A model generated the notes under the pieces. It was given only the letters and a program-made list of their open reading frames with translations, was not told the DNA's origin and ran no database searches. The translations under genes and the position numbers were made by a program. DNA of 64,000 nucleotides from Postechiella sp039985655 (GTDB lineage Bacteria > Bacteroidota > Bacteroidia > Flavobacteriales > Flavobacteriaceae): NCBI GenBank assembly GCA_039985655.1, contig JBDWSF010000040.1, forward strand, positions 62,001 to 126,000, in the 5' to 3' direction. Positions 52,488 through 61,403 of this stretch are shown here, piece after piece; the first letter of the stretch is position 1; each line of letters begins with the position of its first letter.

Positions 52488-54399
52488 ATACTCTTCTTTG
52501 TCTTATACGTTCTGGTTTAGAAGATTCTGCACCTTTTAACACTGTCTTTTCTGACGCTTTATCTTCCATACATGGTGCTGTAGCGGCACCTTCTGCACAG
52601 CGTACTTGTAAAATTGTTGGATCTTCTCCTGTAAAATGACGTTTAGATTCTTTCCAAACAACGTTTGGCAGAAACCCTTCTTCATTATTGGATGCTTTTA
52701 CTTCAGCTCTAGAAATAATACCCAATTCATGCCATTCTGAAATCATTAAATTAATTTTCTTTCCATATACAGAACCAAAATCACGTAACCAATCTTGTCG
52801 GTAGTCAAAATGTTTTAAGCGTTGTGCTATATTTACATCTGCATCTTCCATGCGCTCGAAACTTTGACCGCTTAATACTTGATTTGGTACTCGAGCTGCC
52901 CAAAAAGAGGGTAATGGTAAATATGTTGATGTATCGTAACCTGATAAACAACTAGCTTCATCTGTTTGCCAAGGTACGCCTAACCATCGAGTTAATGACC
53001 CTGGACCACTTTTAGATAAAGGACCATCTTTACCTAATGCAATTGCTGGTGATAATAAAGGACCGAAACTTAAATCTTTTAATTCGAACACACCTTCATC
53101 TACAACATTTAAGCGATACGGTTTTTTCCACATTATTTTTACACGCATAGGCCATGTAAGCTCTATTCCTGGGTGAAAAGGACCGCCTAAACACTCTTCT
53201 AATGGTGCTTGATTTAATGCGTTAATTTGTTCTTCTGGGGTTAATTTTTCAAAAGGTTCTTGTGGTTTTAGCACATTGGCTTTAAAATCACCTTTTGCCC
53301 ATTTTTCTAAACGTGCATATTGTGTTCTTGTAATTGGTAAATCGACTAAAGCTATTTTTTCATATTCGCCAAAGCCATCTCCATAAAACGGTGGAATCTT
53401 AGTTGGCGTATAGTCGTTCGATTCTGGATTTCGAAACCAATCAAACACACGCTTACGAACATCTTCTGAGGCATTAGAATTATCTGAAAGTTTATTTAAA
53501 AGTTCTGGATTCGTAAAATCTGATGGTGAATTTTTCCCAAACAACATAAAGAATCCAGAATTTACCCATTGCGTATTCGTCATGCGCTCTAAAATAGGAT
53601 AGATATGTTCCCAAAATTCGACACCATTTGTTGATGGATTTGGATAATTCATTTCATTAATAAACAAATCTTGCACAACATCATTCATTGTAACAACACC
53701 ATATAATCCTGGACCAAAGTTAGGAGGCGTTACGGCAACATTTGCAGGTTCTGCTTCAAACATTTTTCCATTAATAGTTACTGTTGCTCTTACAACACCA
53801 TCGCAAGTATCGTCATGCCAACCTTCATTGTTTGCAAACGTTATGGCTTGTTCATTATCGTAAGATTCTGCATCGCCATCTCCTCCAAAAAATAATAAAC
53901 GTCCTTCATTATCTGTTTCTACATGACCTAATTTCACTTTTTTATCAAAGAATTTCCCATCATCTAAATCGTATTCCTTTCCTTTTTTGTTTTTCCCAGA
54001 GATACTAATAGAACCAGGATCTATAACCAAGTGTTCTCTGTTTTCTCCTTTAATTTTCGGATTTCTATATCCAGATGGGATTCCAGCTCCTGGCAAATCC
54101 AAGGCATTATTAAATTCATACCAAGCTGCTTTTACATTAGCTACATGTAAACGCCAATTGATATTAATCACTTCTGTATCTTTAATTTCTCCTAGCGCTT
54201 TTCCGTTTCCATCAAAAGCATAAACTCTAAAACGTGCCACTTGTTTTTTTACTCGTCCTTTTTTGTCTTTATATCCGCCAGTTGGTTCTATTTGTACACC
54301 TGGTAGATCTGTTGAAAAAAAATATTCGTCAGAATTTCCAATTCTAGCAATTCCTATTGGTGGATAGATCGCTACACTACTAATGTCCTTTGTGTTCAT
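52468..54399 (-). CDS. LodA/GoxA-family CTQ-dependent amino-acid oxidase-like protein
   Basis: A 643-residue quinoprotein related to L-lysine epsilon-oxidase (LodA) and glycine oxidase (GoxA), whose cofactor is cysteine tryptophylquinone made from the protein's own Cys and Trp. Family landmarks: VAIYPPIGIARIGNS at the N terminus, ECLGGPFHPGIELTWPMR (403-418), PGSLTRWLGVPWQTDEASC with Asp480 and Cys484 (matching LodA Asp512 and Cys516), and FWAARVPNQVL with Trp500 as the likely crosslink partner. The family produces hydrogen peroxide and ammonia and can act as an antimicrobial. No signal peptide is seen; substrate unknown. Coupled to the flavoprotein gene by a 20-nt overlap. Confidence 0.87.
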   Translation of the reverse strand: MNTKDISSVAIYPPIGIARIGNSDEYFFSTDLPGVQIEPTGGYKDKKGRVKKQVARFRVYAFDGNGKALGEIKDTEVININWRLHVANVKAAWYEFNNALDLPGAGIPSGYRNPKIKGENREHLVIDPGSISISGKNKKGKEYDLDDGKFFDKKVKLGHVETDNEGRLLFFGGDGDAESYDNEQAITFANNEGWHDDTCDGVVRATVTINGKMFEAEPANVAVTPPNFGPGLYGVVTMNDVVQDLFINEMNYPNPSTNGVEFWEHIYPILERMTNTQWVNSGFFMLFGKNSPSDFTNPELLNKLSDNSNASEDVRKRVFDWFRNPESNDYTPTKIPPFYGDGFGEYEKIALVDLPITRTQYARLEKWAKGDFKANVLKPQEPFEKLTPEEQINALNQAPLEECLGGPFHPGIELTWPMRVKIMWKKPYRLNVVDEGVFELKDLSFGPLLSPAIALGKDGPLSKSGPGSLTRWLGVPWQTDEASCLSGYDTSTYLPLPSFWAARVPNQVLSGQSFERMEDADVNIAQRLKHFDYRQDWLRDFGSVYGKKINLMISEWHELGIISRAEVKASNNEEGFLPNVVWKESKRHFTGEDPTILQVRCAEGAATAPCMEDKASEKTVLKGAESSKPERIRQRRVFGRGER

Positions 54400-54416
54400 C
54401 GTTCGTTTTTATTTGG

Positions 54417-57098
54417 TTATATAATTGTTTTTCTGGTTCTTAAATGATTTAATGGATCTTCCGAAAACTTCTTTTTAACTTCAATTAAGTCTTTATAACT
54501 GTCTCCAAAATAAGTTTCTGTTGGAATAGAGCTGTCTTTAAAACTAATAAATGCGCCTCCTGTTTTATCAATTTGATAATCTCTACATGTTTGCATCCAA
54601 TCTAATGCTCTATTCGTTCTGTTATAGACTTCGTTGTCTTGTTCTAATTCTTTTTGAATTAATTCGTTATTCCACCAAGTTTGATATTGTATGGTGTAAG
54701 ACTTGTCTTTATATGGAAAAGCACTTTTATTTTTGTTTTCTTCGGATATGTTATCGTAGTATTCGCCAACAATTGCTCCTAATGTTATATATGTAAATAA
54801 TCCATAGTTACGATTATCTTCTAAAATAAGTTTGGACGTTAATGAACTTATTAATTCGTTTGTGCCCGTATCTCCTAACCCTCCTTTATTGGCAAATCTA
54901 GAAGTGATTTTATGTGGTGCTGGTGCATCTAAATCTGGTGGTAATGGCTTTTTAGTGTCTTGAGCTTCAAAAATACCCGAAGTTCCCATTAATCCCTTTG
55001 CAACTTGGCTTTTCTTTATTTTATATATTTTATCGTAAGTAGGCGTATTTATTAATCCGCTTGTTGCGTTTGCAGCATCGTTTATTCTTAATTTAATTTT
55101 TTGTTTTATAGCGGTAAACGATTCTCTATCCCAAGCACTCATTAATCCATCACTGGCATAATCTTTAGTATCGCCTCCTTTTCCTGTAATACGCATTTCT
55201 TCGGGTAAGGCAGTTGCAAAACAAAAATTCACAAATGCCATTAAACTCGTTTCGGTACCATTCCAATACCCATACATAATACTATTGTGCATTTCATTTT
55301 CTGGTTTAAAACCTTTGGCTTCTCCTTCTAGGTGTTTACCAGAGACTTTAAGATTAGTCCCTATAAGTTGATTGTTTGTAAAGTCTTCTCCTAAATATTT
55401 ATTATCTTTATTAATAATGACAATTTCCCAAGCCTTAATTATATCTTTTGTTAATGTATCTGCGTGTAATACAGAAGGGGCTAATTCATCGTATGGATTC
55501 CATTCCAACTCAAATTTTATTAATTCTTCTGGTAGTTTAAAAACTTTTAATTCGAGTTCTGTAATTATACCATAGCTCATTCCGCCGCCGCCTTTTAAAG
55601 CCCAAAGTAAATCTGACTCTGTATTATCACTTATTTGTATGTGCTCTACTTCGCCATTTCCTAATACTATAGTTGCCCCTACTAAGCCTTCACAACACAT
55701 ACCTTGTTTACGTGTCCATGGTCCCCAACCACCACCAAATGTAAACCCTGCTATACCAACGGTTGCACAGGTTCCATGAGGAATCATTACACCTTCGCTA
55801 GCGAGTTTTGGAGTAAGATCTTTAAAACGGTTTCCAGGTCCTATACGTGCATATTTCTTATTATGACTTACATATATCTGATTAATTCTAGATAAGTCTA
55901 ATACGATTACATCTGTTCCTGAACATTCGCCTTCGTGATCGTGACCACCTGAGCGTACGCGAACAGGTAAATTATTAGCTATAACGGCTTTATAAACACG
56001 TTGTACATCTTCTGTAGATTCACAATAAATAATTGCTAATGGTTTAAACTGAAGTCTCCGATTGAATATTTGACTGGCTTTATTATAACTGATCTCATTA
56101 ATTAAATTTCCGCCAGATGTCTTTATTTGATCACACTTAAGGTAACCGCGTAAATCATTTAAAAAATTATAGAAATTACGTGTGTTTACTACAACTTCGC
56201 TTTCACCTATTACCAATGTCGCTTCAGAAGAATGGTCTTCGTTTGTATTAATCGTTAAATCGTCTATTAAGTCTTTATCTGATAGTGAAACTATGGAAGT
56301 ACTGTATTTATTTAAGTTCTTTTTTATTGTTACAGTTGTACTCCCACTCTTATTTTCATATTGAAATATTTCATTTATAACAGAATATTCTTCACTTTCT
56401 AGGCAAATTATGACCTCTTCGTGAACGTATATAACTTTAGGCAAATTTTTATATATTCCATCTTCCTCTTTTAATTTTAAAGGCTCAAACGAATTATTTT
56501 TGATGCTTATTGTAACTTGTAACTTCGTGTCTTCTTCTAATACGGCAACATCTTTTAATATTTCTGTTTGTGTATATATTTTTAGTAAGCCTTCTATTTG
56601 TGATAGATTGGAGGTTTTAGATATTGTATTTATGTCACTTTTTGATAATGCTTTGCTCCAAACAGCAATCTGACTCATTTTCCCTGTGAAGAAATCATCG
56701 CTAGTCCTTCCCCCAATCGTAAATGCTTCAGAATTACTCAAAACTTCTGAATGTATATTATCTTCATATAAATCAACTTGCTTTCCATTTATATATATAA
56801 ATAAAAAATTGGCTGTCTTAACCACTGTTATATGATGCCAACTTCCATCATTTACTATCTCATTTTTAGATACAACTTTTCGAGTTTCTGAAGCTTCTTC
56901 AACTTGGAATATCACTTCTCCTTTTGATGTTGTCTGTAATAAAAATGTACTGTGTTTTAATGTTTTAGATAATAATGTCCCTGACTCTTTAGTTTTTATC
57001 CAACATTGAAGTGTAAAATCTTTAGTTTCAAAATTAGTTTGGGTTAAGTATTCATCAATCAATTTTGTGTTTCCTCGGAATTCAAACATGTGATTCAT
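54417..57098 (-). CDS. LamG - berberine-bridge-type FAD oxidase fusion protein
   Basis: An 893-residue protein with a LamG/concanavalin-like domain at about 10-165 (FTLQCWIKTKESGTLLS, DGSWHHITVV, QIAVWSKALS), an unassigned beta-rich segment (~170-310), a PCMH-type FAD-binding domain (~350-525) and a BBE-like C terminus. Two residues stand where bicovalent flavin is attached in the family: His386 in RVRSGGHDHEG and Cys444 in HGTCATVGIAGFTFGGGWG. There is no signal peptide, unusual for a LamG protein. It is the first gene of this three-gene operon, 17 nt before the LodA-like gene. A role in supplying or using a substrate of that quinoprotein is possible. Function unknown. Confidence 0.8.
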   Translation of the reverse strand: MNHMFEFRGNTKLIDEYLTQTNFETKDFTLQCWIKTKESGTLLSKTLKHSTFLLQTTSKGEVIFQVEEASETRKVVSKNEIVNDGSWHHITVVKTANFLFIYINGKQVDLYEDNIHSEVLSNSEAFTIGGRTSDDFFTGKMSQIAVWSKALSKSDINTISKTSNLSQIEGLLKIYTQTEILKDVAVLEEDTKLQVTISIKNNSFEPLKLKEEDGIYKNLPKVIYVHEEVIICLESEEYSVINEIFQYENKSGSTTVTIKKNLNKYSTSIVSLSDKDLIDDLTINTNEDHSSEATLVIGESEVVVNTRNFYNFLNDLRGYLKCDQIKTSGGNLINEISYNKASQIFNRRLQFKPLAIIYCESTEDVQRVYKAVIANNLPVRVRSGGHDHEGECSGTDVIVLDLSRINQIYVSHNKKYARIGPGNRFKDLTPKLASEGVMIPHGTCATVGIAGFTFGGGWGPWTRKQGMCCEGLVGATIVLGNGEVEHIQISDNTESDLLWALKGGGGMSYGIITELELKVFKLPEELIKFELEWNPYDELAPSVLHADTLTKDIIKAWEIVIINKDNKYLGEDFTNNQLIGTNLKVSGKHLEGEAKGFKPENEMHNSIMYGYWNGTETSLMAFVNFCFATALPEEMRITGKGGDTKDYASDGLMSAWDRESFTAIKQKIKLRINDAANATSGLINTPTYDKIYKIKKSQVAKGLMGTSGIFEAQDTKKPLPPDLDAPAPHKITSRFANKGGLGDTGTNELISSLTSKLILEDNRNYGLFTYITLGAIVGEYYDNISEENKNKSAFPYKDKSYTIQYQTWWNNELIQKELEQDNEVYNRTNRALDWMQTCRDYQIDKTGGAFISFKDSSIPTETYFGDSYKDLIEVKKKFSEDPLNHLRTRKTII

Positions 57099-57421
57099 TT
57101 TTAATTTGATTATTTTAGGTTAATTAATAATCTGTAAAATACACATATATGTATGAAAATCTATACGTTTTTATGTTTATTTAAAAAAAATACTCTATTT
57201 GATGTAATTTTTTAACTACAAAATAAATGTCTTTAAGAAAAAAAGGCATCACTATTTAGCTTATTAAACCCAGCTTGTTTTATAGTTTTTTTTATTGAAA
57301 TCAAAGAATTATAACCTTTATAAAAACTCAAAATCCTTGTACAAGTATTTAATTATAGCTTTTATTTGAATCAAGAACAAAAGTAGTCTGCGGATTTTTA
57401 TTAGAGTTTGATATTTGTAAA
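57099..57421. other. AT-rich intergenic region
   Basis: Upstream of the LamG-oxidase operon. No ORF, hairpin or clear TAnnTTTG promoter with matching TTG was recognised, although the operon promoter must lie here. Confidence 0.4.
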
Positions 57422-57767
57422 AAAACATATTATATTGACTTATTGAAAATTCTATTGCCAGAAATATTAATTGCACATTTTGAGATTACAAACACAATAA
57501 AGGGGCTGATGTGCTTCATCTTTACTTAAAAAGAAAGATTAACACTCCTAAAGAAATGTCATCTCAGATAGCTATTTCACATGGTTTTCGTAAAGAAATA
57601 ACTATTCAAAATTCTCCTATCAGAAGAAGGAACGTTTTTCGTTATATAAAACGCCATCGTTATTTGAATTTGAATATTAACATGAAGATCACAGAGATTG
57701 GAGTTTAGTAGCACAGGGAACTCAAATGATCATTGAGTATGTTGCTTTTTTAAAAGCACTTGATTAA
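57422..57767 (+). pseudogene. Decayed ISAon1-type transposase N-region protein
   Basis: Three overlapping frames together rebuild the small first protein of ISAon1-type elements. Frame one gives IDLLKILLPEILIAHFE up to about 57500, the next gives GADVLHLYLKRKINTPKE ... ITIQNSPIRRRNVFRYIKR up to about 57685, and the third gives RDWSLVAQGTQMIIEYVAFL, stopping at 57765-57767. The two frameshifts leave no intact product. The match to family consensus (LPxxLxxHF, LHLYxEEK, GFxKEITxQDFPLRGK, RDWxLVAxGT) is from memory. Confidence 0.65.
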
Positions 57768-57772
57768 TCATT

Positions 57773-57865
57773 AAAGCTAGCAACTATAGTACCATTGATG
57801 GGTTTTATGTCGTTGATGGTAAAAAAAACAGAAATCACATACACCAGGTTAACCCATTGATATAA
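57773..57865 (+). pseudogene. Remnant of the ISAon1-type transposase catalytic gene start
   Basis: An open stretch reads SNYSTIDGFYVVDGKKNRNH, resembling the N terminus of the second (catalytic) protein of ISAon1-type elements (pattern FYGVDGKKL..HYKxHLS). It stops at 57863-57865, and the RNase-H-like catalytic domain is absent. The element is therefore heavily deleted. About 140 nt of unassigned sequence separates it from the end of the retron reverse transcriptase gene. Confidence 0.5.
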
Positions 57866-58007
57866 TGATCTTTGGTGAATTAAGACTAATAACTGTTAAT
57901 AAGCAATAATTTAGTTAATATAAAACGAAAAACTCACTAAAACGAGCCATTACTATCACTCTCACGGGTGTCCAAAAAGATAAAGACCTAAATAATGTGA
58001 TTTTTAA

Positions 58008-59513
58008 TCATTTCTTAAAGTACGAAATAACCTTTTTTATAAAACCACCAAAAGAAAAAGAAACACCTTTACCTGTACTTACTACATAAGCCTTTTTATG
58101 GTCGGCCTTATAATTATAAGTTTCTAAAATTGTGCTAACTCGTTTTTTATAAACCGTTCCCTTTTCTTTATCAATCTGAAAAATAAAATTTGCATAACCA
58201 TCTATTTGTGCTAAAACATTTCCTCCTTTAGTCCAAAACTTACCTTCAATTCCATCTTTCTCAATTTGAAATAAAAGGGATCTAAACCGTTTTAAAGATT
58301 GCTTAGAAATGTTAGCCTTTTCATTAACCACAACACCAGTAACTTCTTGCCTTGCATTACGTTTCATAACTCGTAATTTTTCTGGGTGCAACACAAAGTT
58401 TTCGCTATTAACAACGTAACGTGAATATTTAAGAAGCGGTGTTATTTTAGAAAAATTACTATTATTACCCGAAAATGTAATATCATCAACATATCGTGTA
58501 TACTCGAAACCATATTTTTTGGCTAAACCAGATAATCTATAATCTAATTTTCTACAAAGAATATTAGTTATCGCTGGACTACATGGTGCTCCTTGCGGTA
58601 AAAACCGTTCGCCGCGTTGTGCATAATAATCCTCACCCAATAAAGAAACATCTAATATTTTAGGCTCCGAACATAACAATGACAATATAGTAGCCACTTG
58701 ATTGGAATACCCCAAAGACATAAATACACCTTTAATTCTATTGTAAGTTATAGATGGAAAAAAATTCTTGAAATCTTGATTTATCACAACATCTTTCCCA
58801 ATATGCGGCGTTGCATTTGTTTTAATAGATTTTCCTAAAACACAACCATGTGCATTTGAATGTACAGATACTTTATTTAATAATTCTTCTAAAATCCAAT
58901 GTTGTGCTTTCTTTAATTTTGGCATTGGCGCCGATATTAAACGATAACCACCAGATTTCTTAGCCATTTGAAATCGTTTGTAATGACTTATTTTAGAGTT
59001 TTTCCTCGAAAAAGAAAGAAAACGTAATTCTCCTATAGAAATTTTCATAGCAGAAGCAATATCTTCTGCATTATGTAATATGGGTAAATTTTGAGACTTT
59101 AATCGGTTACTATTCGATTCCTTTTTATTAAGTTGATGCGAATAGTTTTCACCAAGATAAATAATATCTTTTTCTTTAGATATTTTCCACTTTTCGGCTT
59201 TTTCTAAACGTTCTTTTTCTCGTTTTTCTTTAGTTTCTTTTTGTGATTGTTTTGAAGCGAGTTTACGTTCTTGATGTTTTGCAGCCAAAAAAGCCTCAGG
59301 ATCTTCAATAACCTTTTTTTGTTTGAGAAGTTTCCGCAAATCAACAGACAGTTCGTTTTCTTCTTTAAAAAACGCATTAACAGATTCAAAATCAAGACCG
59401 TCTTGACTCCAAAACCCTAAACGTTTCATTTCAGAAAGGATATATTCCTGTTTAGAAGACCCTTTTATTTTATCATAAATTTCTTGTCTTCTTTCCGTAG
59501 AATTATTTCTCAT
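58008..59513 (-). CDS. Retron reverse transcriptase with long N-terminal extension
   Basis: Reverse-transcribes the msd part of the neighbouring non-coding RNA into msDNA. The ATG at 59513 is chosen over an in-frame TTG at 59534, because the latter lies inside the RNA's a2 arm. That gives 501 residues. The catalytic domain (about 165-455) has motif A INQDFKNFFPS (Asp247), the retron-specific NATPH (233-237), LPQGAPCSPAITN, the polymerase centre YVDD (341-344) and the retron triplet VTG (391-393). Both retron-only motifs argue against group II intron, DGR or other defence reverse transcriptases. Typical retron enzymes have about 300-350 residues; here about 160 extra N-terminal residues include a charged coiled stretch (KETKEKREKERLEKAEKW). 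It lies 13 nt after the RNA. Confidence 0.93.
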   Translation of the reverse strand: MRNNSTERRQEIYDKIKGSSKQEYILSEMKRLGFWSQDGLDFESVNAFFKEENELSVDLRKLLKQKKVIEDPEAFLAAKHQERKLASKQSQKETKEKREKERLEKAEKWKISKEKDIIYLGENYSHQLNKKESNSNRLKSQNLPILHNAEDIASAMKISIGELRFLSFSRKNSKISHYKRFQMAKKSGGYRLISAPMPKLKKAQHWILEELLNKVSVHSNAHGCVLGKSIKTNATPHIGKDVVINQDFKNFFPSITYNRIKGVFMSLGYSNQVATILSLLCSEPKILDVSLLGEDYYAQRGERFLPQGAPCSPAITNILCRKLDYRLSGLAKKYGFEYTRYVDDITFSGNNSNFSKITPLLKYSRYVVNSENFVLHPEKLRVMKRNARQEVTGVVVNEKANISKQSLKRFRSLLFQIEKDGIEGKFWTKGGNVLAQIDGYANFIFQIDKEKGTVYKKRVSTILETYNYKADHKKAYVVSTGKGVSFSFGGFIKKVISYFKK

Positions 59514-59526
59514 ATAACAAAAAAAA

Positions 59527-59757
59527 GGTAGCAATAAGATGTTTGTTGAATTCCCTTCGTACGATTCTCAAGACTGAATTGAACAACTCCAGTGAAATAG
59601 GTACCATAGTACTGTTTCACTTCGCAGAAGTCTAACCGGAAACGGTACTATGGTACCTATTTCACAAGTTAAGTTCGAGTCAGTGACGCGTTCGGTATCT
59701 GTAAGCAAGATTGGCGATCCACCAATCAAATTGCAAGGTTTTTATCTTATCACTACC
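59527..59757 (-). ncRNA. Retron msr-msd non-coding RNA
   Basis: Between the SWIM-protein stop and the reverse transcriptase start. Read on the minus strand: a1 GGTAGTGATAAGAT (59744-59757) pairs with a2 ATCTTATTGCTACC (59527-59540), 14 pairs with two adjacent G-U wobbles. After a1 comes a small msr hairpin (59709-59727, GATTGG/CCAATC). The msd hairpin has perfect 21-bp arms (59592-59612 with 59645-59665) extending to 27 pairs with one G-U, and a small inner stem (ACTTC/GAAGT, 59619-59631) at its tip. A second stem lies between msd and a2 (59543-59553 with 59576-59586, one mismatch). The order a1-msr-msd-a2-RT is that of retrons. The branching G is not identified with certainty. Confidence 0.9.
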
Positions 59758-59774
59758 ATGGTTTAAATATAGTA

Positions 59775-61403
59775 TTATTTTCTATCAAAAGTGATTCTTG
59801 TAGCCAATATATGTCGGCAAGGTCCTTTTGTCATTTTATTAGTATAATAATCATTACATGTACACTTTCCATCTATAATTTTTAAATCTTTATCTATAGA
59901 CACAAATGTGGTATAGCTATTACTAACCAGCCCTGTAATTTTAATTTTATCTTGTTCTTCATCCACTTTTAAATTAGTAACAGCCCCTTGTTCCATAAGT
60001 TTAAAAGCTTCTTTATCTGTTTCACTAGAAAATCGTAATGATTCTATATCAATACCATCTCTTTTTAATTCGCGAACTCGGTATACTTTATTCTTTAAAT
60101 CATAAATCACTTTACCTGCTTGAGTAAAAGTTTCTAACGATTTATTAACGACAGAAACATCTAAATTTAATTTATTGGCAATCGTTGTTTCTTTAGCAAA
60201 CCAATTACTTCTTAATTCCAAATAAATAGTTTGCATCGTCGTTGCTGGTACTTGACCACGTGGCGCTAATAAATCTAATTGACTAGATTGTGTCCAATCA
60301 TTTGCTGTCCAACCAGAAAGCCCCAATGTAAAATACATTTCTGATGTTAAATACGCTGTATAAAAAGAAGGCATTCCACTTCCTAAAAGATGTACTGTAA
60401 ACTTATTTGTAATTGGCAATAAACGTTCTAAAAGCAATATACGTCTACGTCCCCAAACTCTTATTTCCTGTTCAGTATCACCTTTATAAATAGATTGTTT
60501 ACAAACTACTTCAATATTCCAAGGTTCAAAAACAGCAACTATAGGAGCATTTGGTTTTAATCTATATTTAATAGATCGTGGACCTTTACGTTCTTTATTA
60601 CGTTTTAAAACGGATATAAAATTAGCGATATCAATCGCTTCTAAATCAAATGACACTTTTTTGGATGTCATAGCCGTACTAACTTGAAGAAAACCTCTTA
60701 CCCAACTATCGGGTAAATCAATTTTCACTTCTCTATAACTATCTTCTCCAGTAGTCTTTACATCAAAGCCTTTCGGGTCTATTTTAAAATCGGTTTCTTT
60801 ATAAGTTCTTATTTTCTGAAACTCTTCATATAATTTTTTCGAATAATCAATATTGGTCGTGCCACATTTAAATTCGTTTATATTATCAAAAACGTCATAA
60901 CCACATGATAACTTTCCATAAACAGATTCGTCCTTACTAAAACACTCAAAAAACACTTGATCTGGGTGTACGGTAATTACAGGGTCTAGAACAAACCAAG
61001 CTGCATAATCGCGCGTGTACAAATATTTGAAATATTTTCTTTGTGCTTCATAATAAGGTTTTGTTATCACCTCTCGTTCTTTTCTTAGTCCTTCTAATTT
61101 AGATCTAACCGCATGTATTTCTGTTTGTAACTTTGAAAGATCTGAACTGGCTTCTGACAACCAAATCTCTTCCTGGCTTTTTAACCAAGCCAAATAAGCA
61201 GAATTATCTTTGGGTTGAAAATTAAAATCGGCAACCACAACATGATGTAACGCAGAAATAGCTTCTCTAAACGGAATTTTCTTAGCTAAAGTCCCAACAA
61301 AAAAAGTAGGATCTCTTAAAACATCTGGTGCAAAACTAACATCAGTACTCGATACGCCATTCTTTACAGCACTTGCACCTCCATATTTATAATTAAACTG
61401 CAT
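59775..61403 (-). CDS. Winged-helix / SWIM zinc-finger retron partner protein
   Basis: A 542-residue protein. The C-terminal SWIM zinc finger has ligands Cys514, Cys516, Cys529 and His531 (CTCNDYY...GPCRHIL). A winged-helix-like segment lies at about 400-455 (ANKLNLDVSVVNKSLETFTQAGKVIYD) before it. The N-terminal 380 residues are unassigned, with a coiled stretch at ~78-112. SWIM domains bind nucleic acid or protein. It overlaps the ARM-repeat gene by 11 nt and ends 17 nt before the retron RNA, so it belongs to the retron operon. By analogy with other retrons it would be the effector, or an msDNA-controlled regulator of the effector. Activity unknown. Confidence 0.85.
   Translation of the reverse strand: MQFNYKYGGASAVKNGVSSTDVSFAPDVLRDPTFFVGTLAKKIPFREAISALHHVVVADFNFQPKDNSAYLAWLKSQEEIWLSEASSDLSKLQTEIHAVRSKLEGLRKEREVITKPYYEAQRKYFKYLYTRDYAAWFVLDPVITVHPDQVFFECFSKDESVYGKLSCGYDVFDNINEFKCGTTNIDYSKKLYEEFQKIRTYKETDFKIDPKGFDVKTTGEDSYREVKIDLPDSWVRGFLQVSTAMTSKKVSFDLEAIDIANFISVLKRNKERKGPRSIKYRLKPNAPIVAVFEPWNIEVVCKQSIYKGDTEQEIRVWGRRRILLLERLLPITNKFTVHLLGSGMPSFYTAYLTSEMYFTLGLSGWTANDWTQSSQLDLLAPRGQVPATTMQTIYLELRSNWFAKETTIANKLNLDVSVVNKSLETFTQAGKVIYDLKNKVYRVRELKRDGIDIESLRFSSETDKEAFKLMEQGAVTNLKVDEEQDKIKITGLVSNSYTTFVSIDKDLKIIDGKCTCNDYYTNKMTKGPCRHILATRITFDRK

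Noticed and set aside
57511..57708. 65-codon plus-strand frame as an intact gene
   Set aside because: Its neighbours in the other frames complete an ISAon1-type N-region protein, so it is a fragment of a frameshifted pseudogene.
58008..59513. Group II intron, DGR or abortive-infection type reverse transcriptase
   Set aside because: NATPH and VTG retron motifs are present, there is no maturase/HNH domain, no intron RNA or variable repeat, and a proper a1/a2-msd RNA is upstream.
59514..59534. TTG start for the retron RT
   Set aside because: It lies inside the a2 arm of the retron RNA; the ATG at 59513 starts just after the RNA.
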